From Macrococcoides caseolyticum (GTDB lineage Bacteria; Bacillota; Bacilli; Staphylococcales; Staphylococcaceae), in assembly GCF_002902665.1 (NCBI RefSeq), contig NZ_PPRM01000042.1, positions 48,417 through 112,416 of the forward strand: 64,000 bases of DNA, written 5' to 3'. Below the pieces are notes generated by a model that saw only the letters and a program-made list of their open reading frames with translations, ran no database searches and was not told the DNA's origin. Below are positions 29,357 through 38,520 of this stretch, in pieces. Positions within the stretch are counted from its first letter, which is position 1. The number at the start of each line of letters is the position of its first letter. The position numbers and the translations under genes were made by a program.

Positions 29357-29357
29357 A

Positions 29358-30218
29358 TTAATCTCCAGTCTCAATTTTATCAGGATAAAACGATATCCAT
29401 TCAGAAAAGCTACCTGCATATAATGCGACATCTCTATCCAATGATCTTAATGCTGCGTATAATGGTGTTGCGGAAAGACCAGAACCACAATACACAGTGA
29501 CAGGATTATCTTGAGTCACCTGAAACAATGTTGTTAACGCTGCGTGGTCTTTTATATATCCATCCTCAAAGCAATCATTATACGGAATATTTATTGCTTC
29601 AGGAATGTGACCAGCAACTGTATCTATCGGTTCAAACAGTCCTATAAACCTCTCCTTAGATCTTGCATCTATAAGTATACGTTCTTCATCATTTTTCAAC
29701 AAGGTTTCTATATCTATAAAGATTGCTTTGTTATAATACATATTTTTATTGTCGGTATCAATATTTTTATTGTCGGTATCAATATTTTTATCCGACATAA
29801 CAACTCTATTGACGGATGAAAAATCAGTTTCTGATACGAAATATTGTGAAAATCCATCTAAATTTTCATAACCTCCATCAATAATATAGCAATCCAACCC
29901 GACGAGATGACATAAATATAGGAATCTTGTCCCAAAGAAACTATCTTTATTATCAACTGCTATAATCATTTTGTCCTGCGCGTGTATTTTTACAAATCTG
30001 TAAAATTCATTTAAGTCCGGCAGCGGATGTCTTCCACTGCTCATTGGATTATTACCAGTTAATATAGGAAAACTAAAAATACTATTTTGTATATGCTGCT
30101 GATTAAACTGTTCAAGCGACTGCGTATTATTATCCATTATTCCACGACAATCAAATATAACAGCTTGATCTGATATGTAGTATTCAAGTGCCTCTCGTTC
30201 ATCTATCCATATTTTCAT
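29358..30218 (-). CDS. Two-domain rhodanese-type sulfurtransferase (SseA-like)
   Basis: A 286-residue protein with an inactive N-terminal rhodanese domain and an active C-terminal one bearing CGSGLSATP (Cys near 243), as in 3-mercaptopyruvate/thiosulfate sulfurtransferases of the SseA type. The linker between domains contains two exact tandem copies of a 7-residue unit (KNIDTDN) and the start of a third, encoded by a 21-base DNA repeat. The 5' end overlaps the dynamin gene by 4 bases. The sulfur donor is not known. Confidence 0.8.
   Translation of the reverse strand: MKIWIDEREALEYYISDQAVIFDCRGIMDNNTQSLEQFNQQHIQNSIFSFPILTGNNPMSSGRHPLPDLNEFYRFVKIHAQDKMIIAVDNKDSFFGTRFLYLCHLVGLDCYIIDGGYENLDGFSQYFVSETDFSSVNRVVMSDKNIDTDNKNIDTDNKNMYYNKAIFIDIETLLKNDEERILIDARSKERFIGLFEPIDTVAGHIPEAINIPYNDCFEDGYIKDHAALTTLFQVTQDNPVTVYCGSGLSATPLYAALRSLDRDVALYAGSFSEWISFYPDKIETGD
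29742..29795 (-). repeat. 21-base tandem repeat in the sulfurtransferase linker
   Basis: Two exact 21-base units and a partial third unit (ATATTTTTAT...) encode an Asn/Asp-rich linker. The unit length is a multiple of three, so copy-number change keeps the frame. A candidate variable-number repeat. Confidence 0.7.
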
Positions 30219-33200
30219 GAATTCACCTCTAACTGATCTAATGCTCTTTTAATCTCAGAAATGACACAATCATCAATTGTAGTAGCACGTTTTTCGATAA
30301 TTTCTTCTGCTATATCTTTATTCTTCTCATCAATATGAGTTTCTAATACTTCGATACCATCCTCGATTTCAGTTATTATATAGCTTTCATATTTAAGGAG
30401 TACTTGATTGATTACCGTCATGGATTGCGCATGTATATTTTCAAATAGCTCATTTCTTGAATTCATATTCTTAAGCTGCTTTTCCTTTACTATTGGAAAT
30501 ACGAGTTGTTCTATTTCATTGACAATAGGACTTAGCTTCATTTGATTTAATTTCAAAATAAATGAGTCAAATGCTATATCTTCTGCAATCTCATACTCTA
30601 TAAGGGCTGTCTTCGTAAGAGAAGTTTCATCTCTATAACTCTGTAACGCTGCTTTATTGAGTCTCGGTACAATGAACTGAAATTCATTAAGTAGCTTGCT
30701 TTCTATGGACGCTTTGAAACTTTTTTCGATTATATTCAATTTTTGAGAAGTATTTACTTCTGACTTGATAACATCATAAAGCTGGATTTTCATCTTATCC
30801 CGTAAGTAACTTACCTGTTCATGCAGTAAGTGGTTTAGATCACTTGATACTCTACTAACTATATTCATTTCTAATGGCGGCTCTTTCTGCCACATATCAT
30901 ACTGTAAATTTCTTCTATTTATCTTTGCAATATATGCTTTATAATCATCTGTCATAAACTGCGCACTTCGAACGATACGAGATGCATTGCTATTAAACTG
31001 GTTTATTTTTTGGATTTTACTCGTAGCATCTACGAAATGTTCAATTGCTTCAGCAAACACGTTAAAACGTTCATCATAACCATCGATTGCTTGTTTACTA
31101 GAAACTGAATAAATTGAATCAACAATATTCAACTGGTTCAGTTCAGTCCTCAAATAGTTTTCTACAGTAATCAGTTCTTCGTCGTTTTTTCTTAAGTCAA
31201 CTGCATTGATAACGAAGAAATTTTCACTTGCTTCATTCATGACTTCAATTTCATTTAAGTAGGATAGAAATGCTTTGTCTTTTTCTGTGAACACGTGATT
31301 ATAGTAAGAAACATATATGAGTAAATCGCTATCCGCAATAATCTCTGTCGTTTCCATCGTATGTCTGCTATTCGTACTCCCTATTCCAGGTGAATCTATA
31401 ATAACCTTGTTTTTAAGAAAATCATTTTCTAACCCGATTTTTATACGATTGACGAATGCTGCATGTTCATCTTGTGCCGTATATTTATCAATCTCATTTT
31501 TATCTATTTCAATTGTCTGTCCATTTGATAAGCATGCTTTATAGTGATGATATTGTTTGATAACACCCGATGCGAAGCTTTTATCTTCATCAGAAAAATA
31601 ATCTATCTTATTTTTATTCTTTACTATCCATGACTCAATTGTATTCATATTTTCACTTACTGAACCTAATATCCCATTAAGCTTGTCAAGCAGCATATCT
31701 TCTGTCTTAAATGTAACAAAATGCTGTTGACCATAATACAGTTCGGTAATACTTGCTGTTGTAGGGTTCGGAGAAGAAACTAAGACCCTTTCCTGTAACA
31801 ATGCATTGATAAGTGCGCTTTTACCAGCACTAAATGCTCCGAATACAACAATCTTCGTTTCATCATTATGAATTCTATCAAGCTGTTGTTCTAGCTTACG
31901 CATATCTGCTTTAAAATAGTCGACCGTTTTAAAGGTTTCATAAACTTCAACATTCAGTGAACCTAGTCTATCTTTTCTATCATTAATAATATTCTGCTTA
32001 TTCACCACTTCATCAGTTTCATTAACAGACAATATCACATAGGTTCTATCTATTAATTTATCGATAGATTCTTCCAGATGAATATAGTAATGCATATAAT
32101 TTTTAGTAGTGACTGACTCAATTAACTTTTCATTATTTAGATAATCATCAAACAGAAGGCTTTTATCCGAAGTATATTTTGCAGTATTTAATTTAGACAT
32201 ATTTATACTTTTTATGAACTTTTCAAGCCAGCCTTTTTGTTGCTGCACAATCTCCTTCTCTATGAAATCCTTTAATTGTTCAGAATAGATTAGAACATAC
32301 TCTTTTGTTACTTCCGGCTGTGGTTTGATCAGTGCTTTAACATTCTCTTTTGTAATATGATAGTAAATATCATTAAGTAACGCTGGTTTTTCACTGTATT
32401 TCATGTACTGTTCATAATAATTTTTCAGTTGAAAATTAATCTGTTTATCCAGTAGATCATTAAGCATTTCAATGACATTATCTATTTTTTCATTTTGAAT
32501 GCTCTCAAGCTTTGCCTGTTTATTGAAGAATCCTCCTACTTTATAGTTTGTAGCAAAGGTCTCAAGCATCGTGCCAATTCTTTCCCTCAGTTCGAAAGGG
32601 ATTAAATAAGCGTTCTTAACAATATTTCTTACTTCTTTTATTAATTGTTCTCTACGATCATTCTGCATCAACAGTTGCTGTTCACTGTTCAGGCTCTGCT
32701 GTATATGAAGCTGATCCAGTGCTTGAAATATATCTGCTTCATCTACCTCAAGCTGTTCTAATAGCTCATCTTTTCTTTGATTCAGATAGTTTATCTGTGC
32801 GCGTTCAATATAATCGATGATTCTATCATAGAAATCATCTCTATCTGCGGTTAAGTCATCTACTTGCTGATTGAGTTGTCCTTTTAATTGATCAAACTGA
32901 TTATGTTCACAAGCGTAGATTGAAGTAAAATAAATAGCTTCAACGTTTAAGTTCCACATCTTAATGTTTTGTTCCACTTTTTCTTTGAATGCCGTAAAGA
33001 GGATTTCATTTTCATCATGTTTATCAACCTGATTAATCAAGAGAACAACTGGAACGCCCAGTTCATTCATCATCTTAATCTGGCTGAAGTTCTTTTCTGC
33101 GTTTACATGATTATATTCCACCGTATAAAAGACGATGTCGCTGATGAGTAGATATTTCATTGTGCTCTGCTCATGATTTTTGAATGTTGCGTCTATACCT

Positions 33201-33613
33201 GGTGTATCCTGAATCACTGTACCTTCTGGAAATGCAAGGTTTTGCTTATGAATCTCTACCGATTCTATATCTGTATTCAAAGTATTCACCTTTTTGACAG
33301 TTTCATAGCTCTCGACGTCACTATAAGTCTGGTTGTCCATATTTATTCTTATTAGGTCTACACTATCTTTAATAATTTGAGCCGTATTACTTGTTGTTGG
33401 AATCGGAGAGCTGGGTAAAATGTCCTCGTCACATATCTTATTAATCAAAGATGATTTTCCTGAAGAAAAATGACCTATAAAACTTAATACAATATAATCT
33501 AAATAAATTTTTTTTATTACTTCATTGATTTGATTCAATAATAACGTGTTGTCTGACTTTTCCACTTCTTTTTTCAGTTGATACAATCGTTTGATCTTCT
33601 CATTATTATCCAT
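30215..33613 (-). CDS. dynA: Double dynamin-like GTPase DynA
   Basis: A 1132-residue bacterial dynamin made of two fused dynamin-like units, like DynA/YpbR of Bacillus. The first P-loop is GHFSSGKSS (47-55) with QDTPGID as switch II; the second is GAFSAGKSA (near 591) with DSPGIGST and a NAVD base-recognition motif later. Long helical regions that form stalk and membrane-binding paddle follow each GTPase. DynA tethers and fuses membranes and helps cells survive membrane damage such as phage release or pore-forming agents. It is the first gene of an operon with the sulfurtransferase and the exonuclease. Confidence 0.9.
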   Translation of the reverse strand: MDNNEKIKRLYQLKKEVEKSDNTLLLNQINEVIKKIYLDYIVLSFIGHFSSGKSSLINKICDEDILPSSPIPTTSNTAQIIKDSVDLIRINMDNQTYSDVESYETVKKVNTLNTDIESVEIHKQNLAFPEGTVIQDTPGIDATFKNHEQSTMKYLLISDIVFYTVEYNHVNAEKNFSQIKMMNELGVPVVLLINQVDKHDENEILFTAFKEKVEQNIKMWNLNVEAIYFTSIYACEHNQFDQLKGQLNQQVDDLTADRDDFYDRIIDYIERAQINYLNQRKDELLEQLEVDEADIFQALDQLHIQQSLNSEQQLLMQNDRREQLIKEVRNIVKNAYLIPFELRERIGTMLETFATNYKVGGFFNKQAKLESIQNEKIDNVIEMLNDLLDKQINFQLKNYYEQYMKYSEKPALLNDIYYHITKENVKALIKPQPEVTKEYVLIYSEQLKDFIEKEIVQQQKGWLEKFIKSINMSKLNTAKYTSDKSLLFDDYLNNEKLIESVTTKNYMHYYIHLEESIDKLIDRTYVILSVNETDEVVNKQNIINDRKDRLGSLNVEVYETFKTVDYFKADMRKLEQQLDRIHNDETKIVVFGAFSAGKSALINALLQERVLVSSPNPTTASITELYYGQQHFVTFKTEDMLLDKLNGILGSVSENMNTIESWIVKNKNKIDYFSDEDKSFASGVIKQYHHYKACLSNGQTIEIDKNEIDKYTAQDEHAAFVNRIKIGLENDFLKNKVIIDSPGIGSTNSRHTMETTEIIADSDLLIYVSYYNHVFTEKDKAFLSYLNEIEVMNEASENFFVINAVDLRKNDEELITVENYLRTELNQLNIVDSIYSVSSKQAIDGYDERFNVFAEAIEHFVDATSKIQKINQFNSNASRIVRSAQFMTDDYKAYIAKINRRNLQYDMWQKEPPLEMNIVSRVSSDLNHLLHEQVSYLRDKMKIQLYDVIKSEVNTSQKLNIIEKSFKASIESKLLNEFQFIVPRLNKAALQSYRDETSLTKTALIEYEIAEDIAFDSFILKLNQMKLSPIVNEIEQLVFPIVKEKQLKNMNSRNELFENIHAQSMTVINQVLLKYESYIITEIEDGIEVLETHIDEKNKDIAEEIIEKRATTIDDCVISEIKRALDQLEVNS

Positions 33614-33666
33614 GTTCTACCTCATTACCTCTTTATTTGTGAAAAATATAACGAAATATCAAAAAG

Positions 33667-33682
33667 TGTGATATTTATCACA
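33667..33682. promoter_or_regulatory. CRP/FNR-family palindrome upstream of the ba3 oxidase operon
   Basis: A perfect inverted repeat TGTGATATTTATCACA, that is TGTGA-N6-TCACA, the recognition form of CRP/FNR-family regulators (Fnr, ArcR). Its centre is 41.5 bases upstream of the start predicted from the -10 box TATTAT at 33704-33709, the class II activator position. Rex sites are similar, so Rex is an alternative. Confidence 0.65.
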
Positions 33683-33703
33683 TTAATAAACCAGTTACTC
33701 TAT

Positions 33704-33709
33704 TATTAT
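33704..33709 (+). promoter_or_regulatory. Predicted -10 box of the cba operon
   Basis: TATTAT with no good -35 hexamer at 17 bases, as expected for an activator-dependent promoter. Overlapping alternatives (TATTAT at 33701, TATAAA at 33707) exist. Confidence 0.45.
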
Positions 33710-33744
33710 AAAGAAAGAAAAGCTATTAAGAAAGGGTGTTCAAT

Positions 33745-33912
33745 GTGAAGGATGATAAAAATTTGAATCAGACTAAAGATCCAATTCAAGTCAATGAAGA
33801 CGTTCATCATGAATTAGATTTACGTGGAACAATGGCTGCTGTACTTGCTTTAGGAGCGATATTTGTTATCACTTGGTTTGCAATTTTTGTACTATTTATA
33901 GAACGAATTTAG
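33745..33912 (+). CDS. cbaD: ba3-type cytochrome oxidase small subunit (subunit IIa-like)
   Basis: A 55-residue protein with a polar, acidic N-terminus and one transmembrane segment (about 31-52, AVLALGAIFVITWFAIFVLF). It starts with GTG behind AAAGGG and ends 12 bases before the oxidase subunit II gene. Small single-helix subunits IIa precede subunit II in ba3-type (B-family) heme-copper oxidase operons, and size, topology and position all fit. The symbol is given by analogy with halobacterial and bacillar cba operons. Confidence 0.7.
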   Translation: MKDDKNLNQTKDPIQVNEDVHHELDLRGTMAAVLALGAIFVITWFAIFVLFIERI

Positions 33913-33924
33913 GAGGGGAATACA

Positions 33925-34401
33925 TTGCATAAGTTTGAAAAAATCTGGCTTGGTCTAGGTATGGGTTCATTAATTTTATTTTTAGGGATTATTTTTGTTT
34001 CTGCATTACATAATGGTCATGAGCCTATCGCAAGCGGCCGTGAATTTATTGCGCCAGAGCTTATTGATAAAGATGAAGTATTTAGTAACCCAGGATTACA
34101 TAAAGTTGAAGGAAAAGATTGGGATTACGAACTTGTGTTTGTTGTTTCAGCATTTAACTACAACCCAGGTAAAGTTGAAATTCCAAAAGGATCAAAAGTA
34201 AAAATCATAGCAACAAGTAGAGATGTTGTTCATGGCTTTGAAATTGCACAGACGAATGTCAACATGATGATCGAGCCAGGTCACATTTCTACATTCGTAA
34301 AAACTTTTGATAAAAAAGGTGAATATCTGTTACTTTGTAATGAATATTGTGGTACAGGTCACGCAGATATGAAATCAAACATTAAGGTGGTTGATCAATA
34401 A
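33925..34401 (+). CDS. cbaB: ba3-type cytochrome c oxidase subunit II (CuA)
   Basis: A 158-residue subunit II with one N-terminal membrane helix (about 9-30) and an extracytoplasmic cupredoxin domain. The binuclear CuA ligands are visible: the upstream His in DVVHGFEIA (near residue 109) and C138, C142, H146 and M149 in CNEYCGTGHADM. It accepts electrons from a cytochrome c and passes them to subunit I. The single helix is typical of ba3-type enzymes. The start is TTG, six bases after AGGAGGGG. S. aureus has no cytochrome c oxidase of this kind. Confidence 0.93.
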   Translation: MHKFEKIWLGLGMGSLILFLGIIFVSALHNGHEPIASGREFIAPELIDKDEVFSNPGLHKVEGKDWDYELVFVVSAFNYNPGKVEIPKGSKVKIIATSRDVVHGFEIAQTNVNMMIEPGHISTFVKTFDKKGEYLLLCNEYCGTGHADMKSNIKVVDQ

Positions 34402-36128
34402 TGAACGAATATAAATTGGATAGTGGTGCTTTTGATGAACGTGCTTCGTTCAGAAATCATCACAGAGAAGAAATGGAAGATCGAGTTGAAATGTCCAAAC
34501 CAGATGGTAAGTTAGTTATGGCTCATATGTATGTCGCGATAGTCTGTTTAATTATTGGTGGGTTGGCTGGATTAGTTCAGACTTTAGTCCGCTCTGGAAC
34601 TTTAGAGTTACCTGCTGGTATTGGATATTATCAGATTCTTACAGTACACGGTATCATTCTTGCATTAGTATTGACTACATTCTTTATCATGGGATTCCAG
34701 ACTGCTGCAGTCATTCGTACTTGCGGAAAGCTTAGTCCATTACAACGTCAGCTTGTGTGGATCGGTTTCTGGGTAATGCTCATCGGTACTACAATGGCAG
34801 CAACAATGGTTCTACTTAATAAAGCAACTGTGTTGTACACATTCTATGCTCCACTTAAAGCGCATGTTATCTTCTATGTAGGTATGGCATTAGTCGTCGT
34901 CGGTTCATGGATTTCTGCAGCCGGACAAATTATGCGTTACGCACAGTGGAAAAAAGAGCATAAAGGCCAAAAATCACCCCTTTTATCTTACATGGTAACA
35001 ATTAACAACGTCATGTGGATCGTATGTTCAATTGGTGTTGCTTCTACAGTATTATTCCAGATGATTCCATGGTCTCTAGGATTAGTTGAGCGCATCGATG
35101 TTTCACTTAGTCGTACGTTATTCTGGTACTTCGGTCATGCGTTAGTATACTTCTGGTTACTGCCAGCCTATATGTCATGGTATGCAGTAGTACCAAAGAT
35201 TATAGGTGCTAAAGCATTCAGTGATAACTTAGCACGTATGAGCTTTATGTTATTCTTATTCTTCTCAATTCCTGTTGGTATTCACCACCAGTTAACAGAA
35301 CCGGGAATTGACGTTACATGGAAGTATGTACAGGTCGTATTAACATTTATGGTCGTTATCCCTTCTTTAATGACTGCATTCAGTCTCTTTGCTACATTTG
35401 AAGCATATGGACGAAATAAAGGTGCTAAAGGATTATTTGGATGGATTAAAACATTACCTTGGAACGATGCACGTTTCGTATTGCCATTTATCGGAATGGC
35501 CGCTTTCATCCCTGGTGGCGCAGGTGGTTTAGTGAATGCTTCTGCTCAAATGGACCAAGTAGTGCATAATACAATCTGGATTACAGGCCACTTCCATCTC
35601 ACAGTTGCAACAGCTGTCATCTTAACATTCTTCGGCACTATGTACTGGTTAATTCCACATGCTACTGGCCGTGTTATGACAAAAGCAATGAATAAACTCG
35701 CTATTGCACAAGGTGTGCTATGGGCAATCGGTATGTCAATTATGTCTGGTGCAATGCACTACATTGGATTATTCGGTGCGCCACGTCGTTCAACATATTC
35801 TGAATATGGTGGCTCTAAAATAGCAGCAGAATGGATTCCGTACCAGGTAATTCAAGCGATTGGCGGAACGATTCTTTTCGTATCAATCATCTTAGTTGTT
35901 ATCGTATTTATACAGCTTGCATTCTTTGCACCAAAAGGATATGAAGCATTTCCTGTGTCAGTTGCAATGGATGAACAAGCACCAGTTTATAAATTCGTTG
36001 AAAACTGGAAATTCTTACTTGTAGTAACGATTGCATTAATTTTAGTTGCCTACACGGTACCAATTGGCCAAATGTTTATGAATCCACCACCTGGTGCAGC
36101 TGGTATGGGTGAAGGAAAACTTTGGTAA
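34401..36128 (+). CDS. cbaA: ba3-type cytochrome c oxidase subunit I
   Basis: A 575-residue heme-copper oxidase subunit I with 13 or more membrane helices. Heme and CuB ligand regions are visible: LTVHGIILAL (near 76, low-spin heme His), YFGHALVYFWLLPAYMSWY (near 245, CuB His and covalently linked Tyr), GIHHQLTEPG (near 293, CuB histidine pair) and TGHFHLTVATAV (near 397, heme histidines). This pattern and the absence of a subunit III gene mark a B-family (ba3) oxidase. It reduces O2 to water with proton pumping. The start overlaps the cbaB stop (TAATG). Confidence 0.94.
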   Translation: MNEYKLDSGAFDERASFRNHHREEMEDRVEMSKPDGKLVMAHMYVAIVCLIIGGLAGLVQTLVRSGTLELPAGIGYYQILTVHGIILALVLTTFFIMGFQTAAVIRTCGKLSPLQRQLVWIGFWVMLIGTTMAATMVLLNKATVLYTFYAPLKAHVIFYVGMALVVVGSWISAAGQIMRYAQWKKEHKGQKSPLLSYMVTINNVMWIVCSIGVASTVLFQMIPWSLGLVERIDVSLSRTLFWYFGHALVYFWLLPAYMSWYAVVPKIIGAKAFSDNLARMSFMLFLFFSIPVGIHHQLTEPGIDVTWKYVQVVLTFMVVIPSLMTAFSLFATFEAYGRNKGAKGLFGWIKTLPWNDARFVLPFIGMAAFIPGGAGGLVNASAQMDQVVHNTIWITGHFHLTVATAVILTFFGTMYWLIPHATGRVMTKAMNKLAIAQGVLWAIGMSIMSGAMHYIGLFGAPRRSTYSEYGGSKIAAEWIPYQVIQAIGGTILFVSIILVVIVFIQLAFFAPKGYEAFPVSVAMDEQAPVYKFVENWKFLLVVTIALILVAYTVPIGQMFMNPPPGAAGMGEGKLW

Positions 36129-36131
36129 GAC

Positions 36132-36161
36132 AAAAACATCAAGCGCATGCTTGATGTTTTT
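36132..36161. terminator. Bidirectional terminator between cbaA and the LLM oxidoreductase gene
   Basis: A 13-bp perfect stem with loop GCAT and A/T tracts on both sides. It ends one base before the stop codon of the convergent gene. Confidence 0.88.
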
Positions 36162-37172
36162 TTATTCTTCGCTTTTAAGCTCCTCTACAATTTCTTTAAT
36201 AGATTTAAAACTTTCTATTTTTAGCGAAAAGTCAAAAGTATTGTTGATCACCATCAGTTCATCAAATTGATATGTTTGATACAATCTGTTGATTTCATGC
36301 TTAACCTCATCTTTTCTACCGATAAAATAGCGCCCTCTGTTCTGTTCAATGATACGTTTATCCTGATCACTATAGTGCATTTTATTAACCTGCTCAATAG
36401 AAGGGATAACAGTATCTCTTCCTTTAGAGACATTTAATAGCCAATGATCCAGAATGCGTCTTTGCATTTCTTTTTCTCTATCATCTTTCACAACGATGAT
36501 AAAGGAACAAAATATTGTATAGGAGCGCTTCATGAATGCGTTAGGAACAAATTCTCGCTGATAAATTTCAATTGCACTCTCTTGATATTTATCACTGATA
36601 AAATTTCCGAACACAAAACCAATACCTAATTTTGCTGCCCTTCTAGCACCATTATCAGTCAGACCTAACGTAAATACCTCAGGATGTGTTTCTATTCTTG
36701 GCCCGGCCTTAACATTTCGATAATGGTGTTCTAAAGGTAAGGTATTACGCATAAATCCTAAAAATTCTTCTAGCATTCTATCATAATCTTTTACCTTACT
36801 TGGGGCACCATCTGTTAAAGCTCGTCTCGTGATTTCATTCCCGCCAGGAGAGTTCCCTAGCCCAATCGTCACTCGGCCAGGAAACATCGCTTCTAATAAA
36901 TTTGCATTTTCAGCTACCTTATAAGGACTATATTGTGGCAGAAGGATACCTGCAGAACCTATATTAATTGAAGATGTCACTGATAATAATCTTGTCATAA
37001 GAATTTCTGGCGCATGACTGATTAAACCAGTCGTATTATGGTGTTCAGCAACAAAATAACGATCATATTTTATTTCTTCAGCAAATTGGACAAGTTCTAT
37101 CGTTTGTATTAATGCATCCATCGGCTTTTTGCCTCGTGACATCGGTACTTGATCTAATATACTTAATCTCAT
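36162..37172 (-). CDS. LLM-class flavin-dependent oxidoreductase (luciferase-like)
   Basis: A 336-residue bacterial-luciferase-like monooxygenase with MRLSILDQVP at the start, FVAEHHNTTGLISHAPEI (near 50), IGSAGILLPQYSPYKVAE (near 80) and TIGLGNSPGG (near 107), the typical pattern of group 1 LLM enzymes that use FMNH2 or F420. Substrate unknown. The start at 37172 has AGGTGG upstream; the open frame extends further but without similarity. Transcribed alone. Confidence 0.82.
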   Translation of the reverse strand: MRLSILDQVPMSRGKKPMDALIQTIELVQFAEEIKYDRYFVAEHHNTTGLISHAPEILMTRLLSVTSSINIGSAGILLPQYSPYKVAENANLLEAMFPGRVTIGLGNSPGGNEITRRALTDGAPSKVKDYDRMLEEFLGFMRNTLPLEHHYRNVKAGPRIETHPEVFTLGLTDNGARRAAKLGIGFVFGNFISDKYQESAIEIYQREFVPNAFMKRSYTIFCSFIIVVKDDREKEMQRRILDHWLLNVSKGRDTVIPSIEQVNKMHYSDQDKRIIEQNRGRYFIGRKDEVKHEINRLYQTYQFDELMVINNTFDFSLKIESFKSIKEIVEELKSEE

Positions 37173-37208
37173 ATAATTCCACCTGCTTTTCAATATATTT
37201 ATCATAAA

Positions 37209-37246
37209 CAAAAAACCACACAAAACATAAAATTATGCTTGTGTGG
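37209..37246 (-). terminator. Terminator after the RlmL-like methyltransferase gene
   Basis: An 8-bp stem CCACACAA/TTGTGTGG extended by an inner CATA/TATG pairing, followed on the minus strand by seven T. Confidence 0.8.
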
Positions 37247-37285
37247 ATGACTTGGAACATTTTTACGTATTGCTTTCAAATCCTT

Positions 37286-38404
37286 TTATCTCTCGCCCCA
37301 ATATTGATAATATGTACATTCAATGTATCCATTGAACAACTTGCGGCGTTTTGTCGCTTTCTTACCTACCAATACTTCAAATGTCTTCAAACTAGTTAAT
37401 ATATACAACGACCACTTAGGATTCTTTTCGATCAGTTCCCCTAGGTAACTGTACATCGCTTCTACCTCTGCTCTTTCACCGATACGCTCTCCATAAGGTG
37501 GATTACCTACTATTGCACCTTTCTCATCATTTAAAGTAAGGTCATGGACATTCATCTGCTTGAATTCGATAATATCTCCAAATCCTACTTCAATTGCATT
37601 ATTACGTGCAATTTCTACCATATTCGGATCGATATCACTTGCTGTGATCGATATTTCTTTATCATATTCAGCAGCCTCTTCTGCTAAAACTCGTTCCTCT
37701 TCATACATACCTGCTGGAACGATATCCCAGTTCTCACTAACAAAGTCACGATTGAAGCCAGGTGCGATATTTTGTGCAATCATTGCAGCCTCTATCGCAA
37801 TAGTACCTGACCCACAGAATGGATCGATAAATGGTGTATCCCCTTTCCAGTTAGATAATAATACCAGTGCAGCTGCCAAAGTTTCTTTCATCGGTGCTTC
37901 ACCTTGAGCAAGACGATATCCGCGTTTATGCAGACCTGCTCCTGATGTATCGATTGTCAGCAATACTTCATCCTTTAAAATGGCAACCTCTACTTTGTAT
38001 AAAGCACCACTTTCTGAAAGCCACCCTTGCTTGTTATGTGCTTTTTTCAAACGTTCGACAATCGCTTTTTTTACAATCGCCTGACAATCAGGTACGCTAA
38101 ACAGCTTGGATTTAAGACTGCGGCCTTGCACAGGAAACTGTCCATTTTCAGAAATGAAATCTTCCCACGGAATATCCTTCGTCTTATCAAAAAGCTGTTC
38201 AAATGTCGTCGCATAAAAACGTCCTACTACTAACTTCACTCTATCGGCACTTCTAAGCCAAAGGTTAGATTTTACAATTGCACGTGCATCACCTTGATAG
38301 AGTACTCTCCCATTTTCAGTCACTGTTTCATATCCTAATGCCTGAACCTCTTTTGCTGCGACAGCTTCCATTCCCATAGGGGTTGTTGCTAATAATTGAT
38401 ACAT
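37286..38404 (-). CDS. ypsC: RlmL-like RNA guanine-N2 methyltransferase (YpsC family)
   Basis: A 372-residue protein with an N-terminal ferredoxin-like/THUMP RNA-binding part (1-160) and a C-terminal Rossmann methyltransferase. FIDPFCGSGTIAIEAA (near 190) is the SAM site, TASDIDPNMVEIARNNA (near 258) holds the acidic residue, and VGNPPYGERIG (near 304) is the N-methylation NPPY motif. By family it makes m2G in 23S rRNA. It lies beside rnpB and gpsB, as in S. aureus and Bacillus. Confidence 0.88.
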   Translation of the reverse strand: MYQLLATTPMGMEAVAAKEVQALGYETVTENGRVLYQGDARAIVKSNLWLRSADRVKLVVGRFYATTFEQLFDKTKDIPWEDFISENGQFPVQGRSLKSKLFSVPDCQAIVKKAIVERLKKAHNKQGWLSESGALYKVEVAILKDEVLLTIDTSGAGLHKRGYRLAQGEAPMKETLAAALVLLSNWKGDTPFIDPFCGSGTIAIEAAMIAQNIAPGFNRDFVSENWDIVPAGMYEEERVLAEEAAEYDKEISITASDIDPNMVEIARNNAIEVGFGDIIEFKQMNVHDLTLNDEKGAIVGNPPYGERIGERAEVEAMYSYLGELIEKNPKWSLYILTSLKTFEVLVGKKATKRRKLFNGYIECTYYQYWGER

Positions 38405-38487
38405 AATCTACTCCTCGTTTACATAATATTTTTATTGTGTTTTTATTGTAAATTTGATTCATTTTATTTTACCATTGATGCAAGCAA

Positions 38488-38515
38488 TAAAAAAAGCCCT
38501 CCATATCGGAGAGCT
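38488..38515 (-). terminator. Terminator of rnpB
   Basis: On the minus strand the stem AGCTCTCC/GGAGGGCT (one G-U pair) is followed by seven T, just beyond the 3' end of RNase P RNA. Confidence 0.85.
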
Positions 38516-38520
38516 TAAAC

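Noticed and set aside
29742..29795. Direct repeats that might suggest a CRISPR-like array.
   Set aside because: The units are contiguous without spacers and lie inside a coding frame; this is a tandem repeat in a protein linker.
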